Of a stretch of DNA of 64,000 nucleotides, positions 17,700 through 26,792 are shown piece after piece. A program made the translations under genes and the position numbers. The stretch is from Planomicrobium okeanokoites (GTDB lineage Bacteria; Bacillota; Bacilli; Bacillales_A; Planococcaceae): the NCBI RefSeq assembly GCF_003428875.1, contig NZ_QQRS01000004.1:310001-374000 (forward strand), in the 5' to 3' direction. Below the pieces are notes generated by a model. The model worked only from the letters and a program-made list of their open reading frames with translations, had not been told where the DNA came from and did no database searches. Each line of letters starts with the position of its first letter. The first letter of the stretch is position 1.

Positions 17700-18788
17700 C
17701 TAACTGATTTTGCCTTTCAAACGGTAGATATATGCCAACACCTCGGCTACTGCCATGAAGAGATCTTCCGGCACGTAGTCGCCCACTTCCACTTGTGCGT
17801 ACAATGCGCGGGCGAGCGGTTTATTTTCCATAATCACAATATCAAGTTCTTTCGCTTTTTCTTTGATTTTCAGTGCCAGATGATCTTTTCCCATCGCAAT
17901 GACCTGCGGGGCTTCCATCGTCTCGGCATCGTATTTGATCGCGATCGCGTAATGCGTCGGGTTTGTAATCAGGACGTCCGCATTCGGCAAATCCTGTATC
18001 ATCCGGTTCATGCTCATCTGTCGTTGCTTTTCTTTGATTTTCTGCTTGATGAGCGGATCGCCTTCCGATTTTTTGTACTCATCTTTGATGTCCTGTTTCG
18101 ACATCTTTATTCCTTTTTCGAACTCGTATTTCTGATAGATATAATCCAGCACCGCCAGGCATAGCAGAATGATCGAAGCGGTCAGTCCCAGTTTGACGAC
18201 CAGTCCGCCGACAAAGCTCAAGGCATGTGGCACACTTTGCTGGGACAATAAAAACAATTCTTCTTTCGACGCCCATAGAACAAGGAAAGCGGCAGTTCCG
18301 ATGATGGAAATTTTTAATAATGATTTTGCCAGTTCCACCAGAGCGCGTACCGAGAAGATGCGTTTTGCGCCTTTGATCGGGTCGATCCGCTCCAGTTTTG
18401 CCATCAACGGGTCTGTCGAGAAAATCGGGCCGATTTGTATGTAGTTTCCGAAAAAGCCGAAAATCATGCCAATCAACGCCATCGGGACCATGATTTTCAA
18501 TCCTTCAAATGACATCTGTTCGAGCAGGGTCCGAGTGGAAGCAGGTGTCAGATCCCAGTTGAAGAACTGCGTCAAGTTGATGCGGAACATAGCAAGAATC
18601 TGGTCAAGCATCCAGCCGCCGGTGAAGTATAGCAACAGGACGCCGCCAAGCATGATCATCGCCGCAGCGACTTCAGGGCTTTTCGCAACCTGTCCTTTGC
18701 GTTTCGACTCCTGCCTTTTCTGCGGTGTCGCTTTTTCGGTTTTTTCACCCGCGAAAAACTGAAGATCAAGAACCAATCGTTTCTGCAC
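17700..18788 (-). CDS. flhB: Flagellar export switch protein FlhB
   Basis: 362-aa FlhB with a basic N-terminus, four hydrophobic segments, and a cytoplasmic domain containing the autocleavage motif NPTH (in LITNPTHYAIAIKY). Cleavage at this site switches export from hook to filament substrates in partnership with FliK. The GDPLIKQKIKEKQRQM linker is typical. It abuts fliR directly (18788/18789). Confidence 0.97.
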   Translation of the reverse strand: MQKRLVLDLQFFAGEKTEKATPQKRQESKRKGQVAKSPEVAAAMIMLGGVLLLYFTGGWMLDQILAMFRINLTQFFNWDLTPASTRTLLEQMSFEGLKIMVPMALIGMIFGFFGNYIQIGPIFSTDPLMAKLERIDPIKGAKRIFSVRALVELAKSLLKISIIGTAAFLVLWASKEELFLLSQQSVPHALSFVGGLVVKLGLTASIILLCLAVLDYIYQKYEFEKGIKMSKQDIKDEYKKSEGDPLIKQKIKEKQRQMSMNRMIQDLPNADVLITNPTHYAIAIKYDAETMEAPQVIAMGKDHLALKIKEKAKELDIVIMENKPLARALYAQVEVGDYVPEDLFMAVAEVLAYIYRLKGKIS

Positions 18789-19568
18789 TTATGTCCCTCC
18801 CATAATCTTGACCAATTGCGCCATGCTCATCATGATTTTTTCGAATAAAAATTGCAGCAGATAAAAGAAGATGGGCATTGTCAGCAATAACAGGACAAAG
18901 CCGGTGAAAATCTTAACCGGAAAACCGACTGCAAAAATATTTAATTGCGGTACCGTTTTCGCCAGAATTCCTAGAGCCACATCGACCAGGAACAGCGCTC
19001 CGACAATCGGCAAAGCAATTTGCAAAGCAATGGTAAACATTTGTACGAATAATGCCGATATAAAAGATGAAAGGTCTCCTGCTTCAAAAGCGAAGGTCAT
19101 CGTTTCTACCGGAAACAGCCTCAGACTGTGCATCACACCGTCCAGCAGCATATGATGGCCGTTGACCGTCAGCATGAAAAGAAGTGCCATCATGTATTTA
19201 AAGTGACCGATGATCGGCACCTGGGCGCCTGTTTGCGGGTCAATGACATTGGCGATGGCGAATCCCATCTGAAAGTCGATGAACGCTCCTGCAACCTGCA
19301 CCGCATACAACAGCAGCGCCGCTGTAAATCCAAGTGCCAGGCCAACACCGATTTCCTTTATGACCATGAACGTATAATAGGCGTCCAGCACAATCGGCTC
19401 TTCGGCCGGCAGAGTGGAAACAGCTATCAGCGCAATGAACACTCCGAGGCCAATCTTGAATTGGTTAGGCATGCCCTTCATCGAGAAAATCGGTGCAATG
19501 AGAAAGAAACTCGTAAACCGAATAAGTACTAATAAGAAATATGGCAAAACTTCTAAAATAGAATTCAT
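18789..19568 (-). CDS. fliR: Flagellar export gate protein FliR
   Basis: 259-aa integral membrane protein with six hydrophobic segments, of normal FliR length. The motif VDVALGILAKTVPQLNIFAVGFPVK is characteristic (shared with SctT proteins). It assembles with FliP5 and FliQ4 into the export gate. Sits between fliQ and flhB in the canonical order. Confidence 0.96.
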   Translation of the reverse strand: MNSILEVLPYFLLVLIRFTSFFLIAPIFSMKGMPNQFKIGLGVFIALIAVSTLPAEEPIVLDAYYTFMVIKEIGVGLALGFTAALLLYAVQVAGAFIDFQMGFAIANVIDPQTGAQVPIIGHFKYMMALLFMLTVNGHHMLLDGVMHSLRLFPVETMTFAFEAGDLSSFISALFVQMFTIALQIALPIVGALFLVDVALGILAKTVPQLNIFAVGFPVKIFTGFVLLLLTMPIFFYLLQFLFEKIMMSMAQLVKIMGGT

Positions 19569-19578
19569 TGCAAGCTCC

Positions 19579-19848
19579 CTATCCGATTATTCGCGGAAGG
19601 CTTTGGAACAGATTGCGCGTGTAATCCAACAGCGTTGTCAGCATCCACGGGCCGAAAACGACCAGCGAAATGAATACAGCGAGTATTTTCGGTATGAACG
19701 CCAAAGTCTGTTCCTGAATCTGCGTCATCGCCTGAAACACACTGACGAGCAGGCCGACACCCAGTGCGATCAGCAGCATCGGCGCCGCAATGATGATGAT
19801 TGTATAAATCGATTGTTCTGCCAGTTTAATTACCATATCTGGAGTCAT
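19579..19848 (-). CDS. fliQ: Flagellar export gate protein FliQ
   Basis: 89-aa two-helix membrane protein of the FliQ family, with the conserved AMTQIQEQTLAFIPKI turn between the helices. It forms the export gate with FliP and FliR. Spacing to fliP (19 bases) and fliR (10 bases) is compact. Confidence 0.96.
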   Translation of the reverse strand: MTPDMVIKLAEQSIYTIIIIAAPMLLIALGVGLLVSVFQAMTQIQEQTLAFIPKILAVFISLVVFGPWMLTTLLDYTRNLFQSLPRIIG

Positions 19849-19867
19849 TGAGTTCTTCCTTCCTTAT

Positions 19868-20557
19868 CTAAAAACTAAGCAGCAGCGATTCGATGATCAG
19901 GTACCAGCCGTCGACCAGTACGAACAACAGGATTTTGAACGGCAATGAAATCATTACCGGCGGCAGCATCATCATCCCCATCGCCATCAAGGTGCTGGCC
20001 ACGACCATATCGATTATCAGGAACGGGATGAAGATGACGAAGCCGATCTGGAACGCTGTCTTGAGCTCACTGATGGCAAATGCCGGAATCAGCGAAGTCA
20101 GCGGAATTTCCGCTATGCTGTCGGGCTTTTCCATTTCAGCGTATTTATAAAATAATGCTAAATCTTTTTCACGTGTATGCTTCGCCATGAACTCTTTCAT
20201 CGGCAAAGCGGCTGAGTCCATCGCTTCTTCCTGTCCGATCTCGCCGTCCAAATATGGCTGAAGAGCGGTTTCATTGATCTCCGAGAATATCGGAGCCATG
20301 ATGAAGAAAGTGAGGAATAATGCCAGTCCCACCAACACCTGGTTCGGCGGCATCGATTGAGTCCCGAGACCGGTGCGGACAAAGGATAAGACGATGATGA
20401 TGCGGGTAAAACTGGTCATCAGGATTAAAATCCCTGGAGCTACTGACAAGATCGTCAGCAGGAATAATAATTGCAGTGTCGTTGAAACATCTTCAGGATT
20501 ATCGTTGCCAAAATCGATTCCGGGAATATTGACGAGCAGGAGAAGAGAATCCATCAT
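19868..20557 (-). CDS. fliP: Flagellar export gate protein FliP
   Basis: 229-aa FliP. It shows the family motifs [19 protein letters not shown] and the C-terminal [17 protein letters not shown] and four membrane segments with a large periplasmic-side loop. A short hydrophobic N-terminus may serve as signal. Overlaps fliO by 4 bases. Confidence 0.97.
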   Translation of the reverse strand: MMDSLLLLVNIPGIDFGNDNPEDVSTTLQLLFLLTILSVAPGILILMTSFTRIIIVLSFVRTGLGTQSMPPNQVLVGLALFLTFFIMAPIFSEINETALQPYLDGEIGQEEAMDSAALPMKEFMAKHTREKDLALFYKYAEMEKPDSIAEIPLTSLIPAFAISELKTAFQIGFVIFIPFLIIDMVVASTLMAMGMMMLPPVMISLPFKILLFVLVDGWYLIIESLLLSF

Positions 20558-21216
20558 AACCCGCGTCCTTCTTTATCCTCGGATTGCTGGCCGCCTAAAT
20601 CCGACTCCAGTTTTTGCTGCTTTTTACGTTGTTTATCAAGGCTCTGCCTGAACAATTGATCAAACCCTTTCGTTTGGGAAGGGTTCTTCTCCAAGTGTCC
20701 GCTGACTTTTTCTTTTATGAAACTGGTGACCGTCTTCGGCAATAATGGCGAAGCTTGGGTCTCCACGTCTTTTTCGATTCCATGGATTTCATCGTCTTCG
20801 GTGAATTCTTTGATCAATGTCACTTGATCGCCGACACCGATCAGATAAATCTGTCCTCCCACTTTTACAAGCTGAAGGGATTTATTGTTGCCTAAGGCTG
20901 TTCCGCCCATCAGCTTTACAGCTTGGTTGGGCTGGAGATTTTTCTGCTTCATCGACAGGAATTTGATCAGGCCGTATATCATGAAAACAATTAATAAGGT
21001 ATAAAAGATCAATTGGCCGATCACCACGATAAAGCTTTTTTCTTCCGGCGCCGCCGCTTCTGCAGGTGGTTCCTGCTGTTCAACTGCCGGCTGGTCTGTG
21101 TTATAGCTGTCGCTGACTTTCGGGTCGGCGGCTTGTGCAAAGGATGGTGCCCATACTGCCGACAGCGTCAGCAGCAGGATCATCATAATACTGTATAAAG
21201 ACATTTTTTGGATCAA
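20554..21216 (-). CDS. fliO: Flagellar assembly protein FliO/FliZ
   Basis: 220-aa protein with a signal-like N-terminus, an Ala/Pro/Glu-rich extracytoplasmic stretch, one membrane helix (about 65-85) and a FliO-type cytoplasmic beta domain ([25 protein letters not shown] shape). Called FliZ in B. subtilis; it helps FliP assemble. In B. subtilis cheY precedes this gene; here fliY is directly upstream with only 26 bases between. Confidence 0.9.
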   Translation of the reverse strand: MIQKMSLYSIMMILLLTLSAVWAPSFAQAADPKVSDSYNTDQPAVEQQEPPAEAAAPEEKSFIVVIGQLIFYTLLIVFMIYGLIKFLSMKQKNLQPNQAVKLMGGTALGNNKSLQLVKVGGQIYLIGVGDQVTLIKEFTEDDEIHGIEKDVETQASPLLPKTVTSFIKEKVSGHLEKNPSQTKGFDQLFRQSLDKQRKKQQKLESDLGGQQSEDKEGRGL

Positions 21217-21242
21217 GCTTGTAGACTCCTTACATAAAGGTA

Positions 21243-22310
21243 TTAGCGAAGCTTCGAGATTCGTTCTTCTGTAGACAGGATATCGGTAACGCGGACCCCG
21301 AAGTTTTCATCGATGACTACAACTTCACCCACGGCAATCAGTTTATCGTTTACTAGAATATCGACCGGTTCTCCCGCCAGTTTGTCGAGTTCAATGATCG
21401 ACCCTTGGGAAACGCCCAGTATTTCTTTGACCGTCCGTTTTGTGCGTCCCAGTTCCACTGTCACCTGAAGCGGAATATCCATCAGCATATTCAAGTTATT
21501 TGGTTCAGTATTCGCTGCGGGCGAATCATCGAAACTTGAAAATTGCACCGGCTGGATATTTTGGGATGTAACGGCTTGTTCTTTTTTATTCTGTGAATTG
21601 CTTTCATTGTTTGAGTCAAATTGCATATCCTGTGTCTCCTCCAGCTCTTCCTCTTCACCTGAACCGGTTAAGATTCCAGCCATTTGTTTTGCCAGGCGCA
21701 CCGGAATACACATATAAAATTCCGCGTGCTGCCCGTTCTGCGCTTTCAATTGAAACGCGGCTTCGGCGAACCATTCTTCCGCAGTAAAATTCGCTGCCGG
21801 AAAATCTTCCCGGTCCTCGACCATGTCCATGCCGGACAAGGAATGGCTGACTTCCGATTCCAATAAAGCGGAGAATGTCTGGGAAACCGATGCATACATC
21901 TGCTGCATGATGTCCTGCAGGATCTCGAATTGGCGTTCTGTATCTTCGCTTGCGCTTTCCGGATCCGCCATCGCAGTCAATGCCTGCACCTGCTCTTTAT
22001 TCACCGAAACAAATTGGATGCCTGAAACGTCGCCCGTGTATTCACCGAGCAGGACGAAGAAAGGCGCCTGCGTTTTTGCCATGATTTCCGTTTTCGGCTT
22101 TACTGATAAATTCGGTGAACTCACTGTCACCTGGTCCGACAGCAATAAAGACAATACAGCCGATGAGCTGCCAAGTGCCACGCTGAACAGTTCCGTCAGC
22201 GCTTCGTTTTCAATTGTGGAAAGTGACGTATCCGCCATCTTCTTCTCCTCCTTCTCTCCCCGGTTCAATAAGCCGTTTATTTCGTCTGAAGACAAATTAC
22301 CTGTTACCAT
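21243..22310 (-). CDS. fliY: Flagellar motor switch protein FliY with degenerate CheC phosphatase sites
   Basis: 355 aa. N-terminal CheY-binding-like peptide (LSSDEINGLL), a CheC-type domain (about 30-225), an acidic linker and a C-terminal SpoA/FliN domain (LDIPLQVTVELGRTKRTVKEIL, then VVVIDENFGVRVTDI). The FliN half is well conserved. In CheC/FliY phosphatases each active site has Glu-X2-Asn; here the first reads Glu40-Leu-Phe-Ser43 and the second Asp133-Ile-Met-Gln136, so both catalytic Asn are gone. The ATG at 22310 is used: it overlaps the fliM end and has AGGAGG nine bases upstream. An in-frame extension to 22403 would lie inside fliM. Confidence 0.93.
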   Translation of the reverse strand: MVTGNLSSDEINGLLNRGEKEEKKMADTSLSTIENEALTELFSVALGSSSAVLSLLLSDQVTVSSPNLSVKPKTEIMAKTQAPFFVLLGEYTGDVSGIQFVSVNKEQVQALTAMADPESASEDTERQFEILQDIMQQMYASVSQTFSALLESEVSHSLSGMDMVEDREDFPAANFTAEEWFAEAAFQLKAQNGQHAEFYMCIPVRLAKQMAGILTGSGEEEELEETQDMQFDSNNESNSQNKKEQAVTSQNIQPVQFSSFDDSPAANTEPNNLNMLMDIPLQVTVELGRTKRTVKEILGVSQGSIIELDKLAGEPVDILVNDKLIAVGEVVVIDENFGVRVTDILSTEERISKLR

Positions 22311-23289
22311 CGCTGTCATCCTCCTGCGTTTGAACATCTGTAATTTGTACGGCCAAACGGCCCTTAGAGACCCCGGCTTGAGCAAAAAACTTCTGTTTAT
22401 CATCGACGAGCACCGTCACCGGATCCGAAAAGGATTCCTGCAGACGGATCACATCGCCATTTTTCAAATTCAGAAAATCTTCGATATTGATTGTGGAGTT
22501 GCCCAAAACCGCTTTAACACTCATCTTGGTGTTTTGCAGCTTTTTCTCCAAAGCTGCCACTTCATGGTTTTCTTTGGTTTTCTTCTGATTCGCCAGCCAA
22601 TGCCGTGCTGACAGTTTTGGCAGCACTTTTTCCAGTACCAGGTGCGGCAGGCATAGATTAATGACGCCTTCGACTTCACCGATTTTCGTGTGGAGCGACA
22701 CCATGATGACTGTTTCATTCGGCGGTGACATCGTCAGAAATTGCGGATTCACTTCAATTTCCTTTAATGACGGCGACAAGCGGATGACCGATGTCCATGC
22801 TTCCTGGAAACAATCCAGCGCCTTCACGAAAACCCGTTCAATGATCGACGTTTCAATTTCCGTCAAATCACTTGTTTTATTCAATGCATTCCCTTGTCCG
22901 CCAAGCAGACGGTCGAACATTACGTACGCTACATCCGGAGAAAATTCCATCACCATGCTGCCAGGCAGCGGGCTTGCTTCGAATACACCAAGCAGTGAAT
23001 TTTTCTCGATATTCTGGATGAATTCCTCGTATGAATATTGTTCCACTCCCGTTACCGTAAGCTGGACATATGTACGCAGCTGTGTGGAAAAATAAGAAGT
23101 CAGCAAGCGCGCAAAGTTTTCGTGGATCCGTGTTAAGGTGCGGATCTGATCCTGCGAAAACCGCAATGCTTTTTTGAAGTCATAGTTATTCACTGTACGT
23201 TCTTTGCCGATCTTATAAGGTGCTGGCTTCTCTTTTTTAATGGAAGAAAGAATGGCATCTATATTTTCGTCTGATAAATGATCTACCAT
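22297..23289 (-). CDS. fliM: Flagellar motor switch protein FliM
   Basis: 330-aa FliM. Starts with a CheY-P-binding-like peptide (LSDENIDAILSSI, slightly altered from the usual LSQNEIDALL), then the CheC-like middle domain with FKKALRFSQDQIRTLTRIHENFARLL and GGQGNA, and a C-terminal SpoA domain. AAGGAGG precedes the ATG. FliM forms the C-ring with FliG and FliY. fliL, which usually precedes fliM in Bacillus, is missing here and located at 39.4 kb. Confidence 0.97.
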   Translation of the reverse strand: MVDHLSDENIDAILSSIKKEKPAPYKIGKERTVNNYDFKKALRFSQDQIRTLTRIHENFARLLTSYFSTQLRTYVQLTVTGVEQYSYEEFIQNIEKNSLLGVFEASPLPGSMVMEFSPDVAYVMFDRLLGGQGNALNKTSDLTEIETSIIERVFVKALDCFQEAWTSVIRLSPSLKEIEVNPQFLTMSPPNETVIMVSLHTKIGEVEGVINLCLPHLVLEKVLPKLSARHWLANQKKTKENHEVAALEKKLQNTKMSVKAVLGNSTINIEDFLNLKNGDVIRLQESFSDPVTVLVDDKQKFFAQAGVSKGRLAVQITDVQTQEDDSDGNR

Positions 23290-23302
23290 GGATGTTTCCT
23301 CC

Positions 23303-23518
23303 TTATTCCATCGGGTCAGGCTTTTGGACTGTCGGCAGAATGTTGATCTGCTGGTAATAGGCGGTCACTTTGTCTGTAACATCCTTTACTGATTCCAGCA
23401 CATGGATCTTTTTGCCTGACACCAGTGTCACCACTGTGTCCGGTGTAGCTTCGACTCTTTCGATATAAACCGCGTTTATGGTAAACGGCGTCTGATTTAA
23501 TTTCGTCAATAGGATCAT
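23303..23518 (-). CDS. swrD: SwrD (YlzI, FlbD family) motility protein
   Basis: 71-aa FlbD-family protein (ILLTKLNQTPFTINAVYIE, then VSGKKIHVLESVKDVTDKV). In B. subtilis the equivalent SwrD increases motor power and is needed for swarming. Its place between the hook gene and fliM is conserved. Confidence 0.92.
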   Translation of the reverse strand: MILLTKLNQTPFTINAVYIERVEATPDTVVTLVSGKKIHVLESVKDVTDKVTAYYQQINILPTVQKPDPME

Positions 23519-23570
23519 CTAAAAGCGCCTATCGAGGGAAGCTCAGCTTCCCTCAGGCCGCCCTCCTTTA

Positions 23571-24401
23571 TTATCGTTTCAGGTTAACAACTTCTTGAAG
23601 GATTTCATCAGAAGTAGTGATAGTGCGTGAGTTCGCCTGGAAGCCACGCTGGGCAATGATCATTTCAGTGAACTCTTCCGTTAGGTCAACGTTCGACATT
23701 TCAAGCATGCCGGATGCAACGGATGTGTTGGCTCCCTCAACAGTTTGTGCATTGATGCCAAGGGCACTTGCTCCACCAGTCATTTCATACAGGGACCCCC
23801 CAAACTTGTTTAAGCCTGTAGGGTTTTCCGGGTTCGAAATACCTAATCCGAATAAAATCGTTTCTGTTCCATCAGCTGCTTTACCGATTACTTCACCAGC
23901 GCGGTTAATGCTGAATGAATCATAGTCATTTGGATTGATAACAATCGCTTCGAGATCGCCAGCGACAAAATCATCACCTTGAGCTGCGGTATTTGTGAAG
24001 CCCATTACGTTATAGCCTTGGGGATTCACTAAGTTCCCTTCATTTGTTACGGTGAAGTTACCAGCACGCGTCAAATATTGACCGACGTCTGTTCCAACAT
24101 CATCCGGGTTCTGCACAATGAAGAAGCCGTCGCCCATCATTGCCAAGTCCGTTCCAACACCTGTCGTCATAGAAGATCCGGCGTTATGGTTTACGTTGAT
24201 CGCTCCTGTCGAAGCCCCAAGACCGACTTGCATCGGGTTCGCTCCTCCACCGGACATGTTCTGGCTCAATAAATCCTGGAAGTTGATCGTGCTTTTCTTG
24301 TAGCCGATTGTATTGACGTTGGAAATATTATTACCGATGACATCCAGTTTCGTTTGGAAACCTTTCATACCTGACACACCTGCATACATTGAACGTAACA
24401 T
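23571..24401 (-). CDS. flgE: Flagellar hook protein FlgE (FlgG-type in older Bacillus naming)
   Basis: 276-aa hook protein. N-terminal MLRSMYAGVSGMKGFQTKLDVI and GNNISNVNTIGYKKS, and C-terminal SNVDLTEEFTEMIIAQRGFQANSRTITTSDEILQEVV are the axial-family heptad ends. The middle domain is short compared with enterobacterial FlgE but normal for Bacillus. Follows flgD, the hook cap. Confidence 0.95.
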   Translation of the reverse strand: MLRSMYAGVSGMKGFQTKLDVIGNNISNVNTIGYKKSTINFQDLLSQNMSGGGANPMQVGLGASTGAINVNHNAGSSMTTGVGTDLAMMGDGFFIVQNPDDVGTDVGQYLTRAGNFTVTNEGNLVNPQGYNVMGFTNTAAQGDDFVAGDLEAIVINPNDYDSFSINRAGEVIGKAADGTETILFGLGISNPENPTGLNKFGGSLYEMTGGASALGINAQTVEGANTSVASGMLEMSNVDLTEEFTEMIIAQRGFQANSRTITTSDEILQEVVNLKR

Positions 24402-24443
24402 TTAGTTTTCCCCTTTCAAGTATTGTCCGTATTCGAGTCGGAA

Positions 24444-24914
24444 TCAGACAATCTCGTTATCATTTTTAATTTCTGTATTCATTTCAATCCTGTTGATTGC
24501 TGTGAGTGGAATTTTTTTGCCGCTGTCCAGAAGTTCGACAGTCAGTTCACCGTTTTTGCTTGATAACGCTTTAACGACTCCCTGGCCCGTTTCCATCTGG
24601 CCGTTTACTTCATATGACCAGTCGACTGAAGTGCCGATCAGATTCGCATGATTTGCCAATGTTTGATTGTTGCTGGAACTGCCGACAAAATTAGTCATGG
24701 TCTTATTCAAGTTCGTCAATTGCTCCAGGCTGCTGAACTGCGCCATCTGCCCGATGAATTCCGTATCCTTTAACGGCTCCATCGGATCCTGATGCTTCAT
24801 CTGCGTGACGAGGATCTTCAGGAAAGCATCCTGGCCCAGCGTATTTTGCGGATCGGACGTCTTTGCCGCTGTCCCCGCCATCGTGTTGGCTGTTGTTGTA
24901 TTTGCAACGTTCAT
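24444..24914 (-). CDS. flgD: Flagellar hook assembly (cap) protein FlgD
   Basis: 156-aa FlgD. It has the signature [41 protein letters not shown] and a short C-terminal beta domain ending in AINRIEM. It caps the growing hook. Lies between fliK and flgE. Confidence 0.95.
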   Translation of the reverse strand: MNVANTTTANTMAGTAAKTSDPQNTLGQDAFLKILVTQMKHQDPMEPLKDTEFIGQMAQFSSLEQLTNLNKTMTNFVGSSSNNQTLANHANLIGTSVDWSYEVNGQMETGQGVVKALSSKNGELTVELLDSGKKIPLTAINRIEMNTEIKNDNEIV

Positions 24915-24933
24915 CAGAACACCTCTTTTCTTG

Positions 24934-26328
24934 TTAAACTGTATAGTCCACTTTCATCATTCCCGAGTCGAGGTGGTTTCGCTGCACTGCTGTTTTTTCT
25001 TCTATCTGCTGATAGCCGTTGCTTTCGCGTCCGGCGTTATTCTGTCGTTGCTGTTGTGTGAAACGCTGCTCGGATTGGGCATTTTGCTGGCCGAGCGATT
25101 GCTGCGAGTTATTTTGCACCACTTCAATCTTCTCAACCGTCAAACCTTGCTGGATCAATGTGCTGCGAAGCTGATTCAGCTGAAGATCCAAGGCATCTTT
25201 CGCTGCCATGCTGCTTGTGAAAATCTGTGCGGCGATCCGGCCGTTCGTTTCTGTCAGCCGAATATCCAGATGGCCGAGATGATCCGGTGAAATATTCACT
25301 TTGATCTGCGTGCTTTCACCGCTTGTGCTCATGCGCATCGAGTTCTTGAATACCTCACCCAGCTCTTCGGCCATATTGTTCATCCGCACCACTGGGGGCG
25401 GCATCATTGGCGGCTCCGGCTTCGCCTGTACCGGAGGAGCAGTTGGCGCTTGCGCAGATGCGGCAGTTGGTTTTGCCGTATCTGGCGCAGCCGCGGTTTG
25501 GTTCAGGCTCTGCTTGGTGTCATCCTGCTGTGAAGTTTCCTGTTGCTGTCCTCCGTCGCTTCTACCCGCAGTGACAACAGCAGCAGAAGGTTGTGCTTTA
25601 GCCGCCTGTGCTTCATCCGCGTCTACGCTCTTGCTTTCCCCAGCGACTTTTAACTGCTTGTCTGTTTCAACTGGTACCACCGCACCGATTTTCGTTGCCT
25701 GTTCGCTTTGAACGATTGCTGCTGAAACTTTTTTTCCGCTGTCAGCGAGTGAGCCGGTGATCTCCAGGATTTTATTGGCGATCTTTTCGATTTTTTCAGC
25801 ATCCAAAGCGATTGTTTTTCCTTCGACCCCCATTAAACTCGTACTGGCGTCGAACTTTTTAGTATCAGCCGCTCCAGTTGCCGGCAATATATCACTTAAC
25901 TTTTTAACCAGCTCGATCAGTTTTGACTGGACTTCTTTCGGGATCATCTGTTTTTCAGTATCGGGATTAACTGGTGTGAACTTTCTCTTTCCAGTCGTAT
26001 CGACAAGAATCGTCCCTTCTTTTCTTGCCGGCTGCAAATTGACCAATTGCATCAATTCATACATAAGTTTTTGCTGTTCTTCTGAAAGCTCTTCAACTGG
26101 CTGCTCCTGCAGGGCAGCAAGCATGTCTTCAATCTTTGCCAGCAAGTGATCCGGCAGTGCCTGGCCGGAGCTGTCGCTCTGTTTTGCGCCGCCAGCCAAG
26201 GATTGGAACAGGCTTGAGAAGGCTTTCGACCCTTCAGCCGACGGGGCTTCAGCTTTGGCAGATGCTGATTCGCCGGACGGTTTAATATTCATAGTAGATA
26301 CTGGACCCGCAATATTTATCGGATTCAC
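24934..26328 (-). CDS. fliK: Flagellar hook-length control protein FliK
   Basis: 464-aa protein with a low-complexity Ala/Gln/Pro/Lys-rich middle and a conserved C-terminal FliK domain (about 345-425: [22 protein letters not shown], then [29 protein letters not shown]). The C-terminus is Gln/Asn-rich. It acts as a secreted molecular ruler that triggers FlhB switching. It overlaps fliJ by 4 bases; the ylxF (MotE/MgtE-like) gene found between them in B. subtilis is absent. Confidence 0.92.
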   Translation of the reverse strand: MNPINIAGPVSTMNIKPSGESASAKAEAPSAEGSKAFSSLFQSLAGGAKQSDSSGQALPDHLLAKIEDMLAALQEQPVEELSEEQQKLMYELMQLVNLQPARKEGTILVDTTGKRKFTPVNPDTEKQMIPKEVQSKLIELVKKLSDILPATGAADTKKFDASTSLMGVEGKTIALDAEKIEKIANKILEITGSLADSGKKVSAAIVQSEQATKIGAVVPVETDKQLKVAGESKSVDADEAQAAKAQPSAAVVTAGRSDGGQQQETSQQDDTKQSLNQTAAAPDTAKPTAASAQAPTAPPVQAKPEPPMMPPPVVRMNNMAEELGEVFKNSMRMSTSGESTQIKVNISPDHLGHLDIRLTETNGRIAAQIFTSSMAAKDALDLQLNQLRSTLIQQGLTVEKIEVVQNNSQQSLGQQNAQSEQRFTQQQRQNNAGRESNGYQQIEEKTAVQRNHLDSGMMKVDYTV

Positions 26329-26792
26329 CCTCTTTCAGCTGTAATGGCTTGTGATGTTCGGTAGAAACGGGTGCTCGCCAATTCGTCGAAGAAATTCTGT
26401 TCCTGCACCTTTTTCTCTTCCTGGAACCTGCTGAGTTCCTGTTCTTTCAGATTGCCCCAGGTCTTTTCTTCCTGCGCTTTCTGCTGCAGCTGGTTCTGGG
26501 TTCTGGTGACATTGCCCTGAAGGAATTCCAGTTCCCGGTTAGTCATCATGGATTGCTCCTGCAGCTGGTTTATGTACATTTCAAGCTTCCGTAACTCGCC
26601 GACATTAACGCCGCCTTGCTGCTTTTGTATTTTCAAATGCTCTGCTTCCACCAGTTTGTCTGTGATCGCCCTGCTTTTCTGATGGCCCGCCTCTTCTTTT
26701 TTTATCGCGTCAGCCATCTGTATCTGGGCAAATCCTTTTTCATTCTCTTTCAGTTCAAGGATTTTCTGAAATCGGAAATTGAATTGCGTCAA
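26325..26792 (-). CDS. fliJ: Flagellar export chaperone FliJ
   Basis: 155-aa, almost entirely coiled-coil protein starting FNFRFQKILELKENEKGFAQ, matching FliJ. FliJ acts as the central stalk of the FliI ATPase ring. Overlaps fliI and fliK by 4 bases each. Confidence 0.93.
   Translation of the reverse strand: MTQFNFRFQKILELKENEKGFAQIQMADAIKKEEAGHQKSRAITDKLVEAEHLKIQKQQGGVNVGELRKLEMYINQLQEQSMMTNRELEFLQGNVTRTQNQLQQKAQEEKTWGNLKEQELSRFQEEKKVQEQNFFDELASTRFYRTSQAITAERG

Noticed and set aside
22311-22403. Longer N-terminus for FliY
   Set aside because: The extension lies inside fliM and lacks the FliY start; the ATG at 22310 has AGGAGG at the right distance.
21823-22611. 262-codon plus-strand open frame across fliY/fliM
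   Set aside because: Antisense shadow of two certain flagellar genes; composition is not protein-like.
14000-23300. Hidden cheY, cheA, cheW, cheC or cheD genes between flagellar genes
   Set aside because: Inter-gene gaps are too small and no open frame in them resembles a receiver, CheW or kinase domain.
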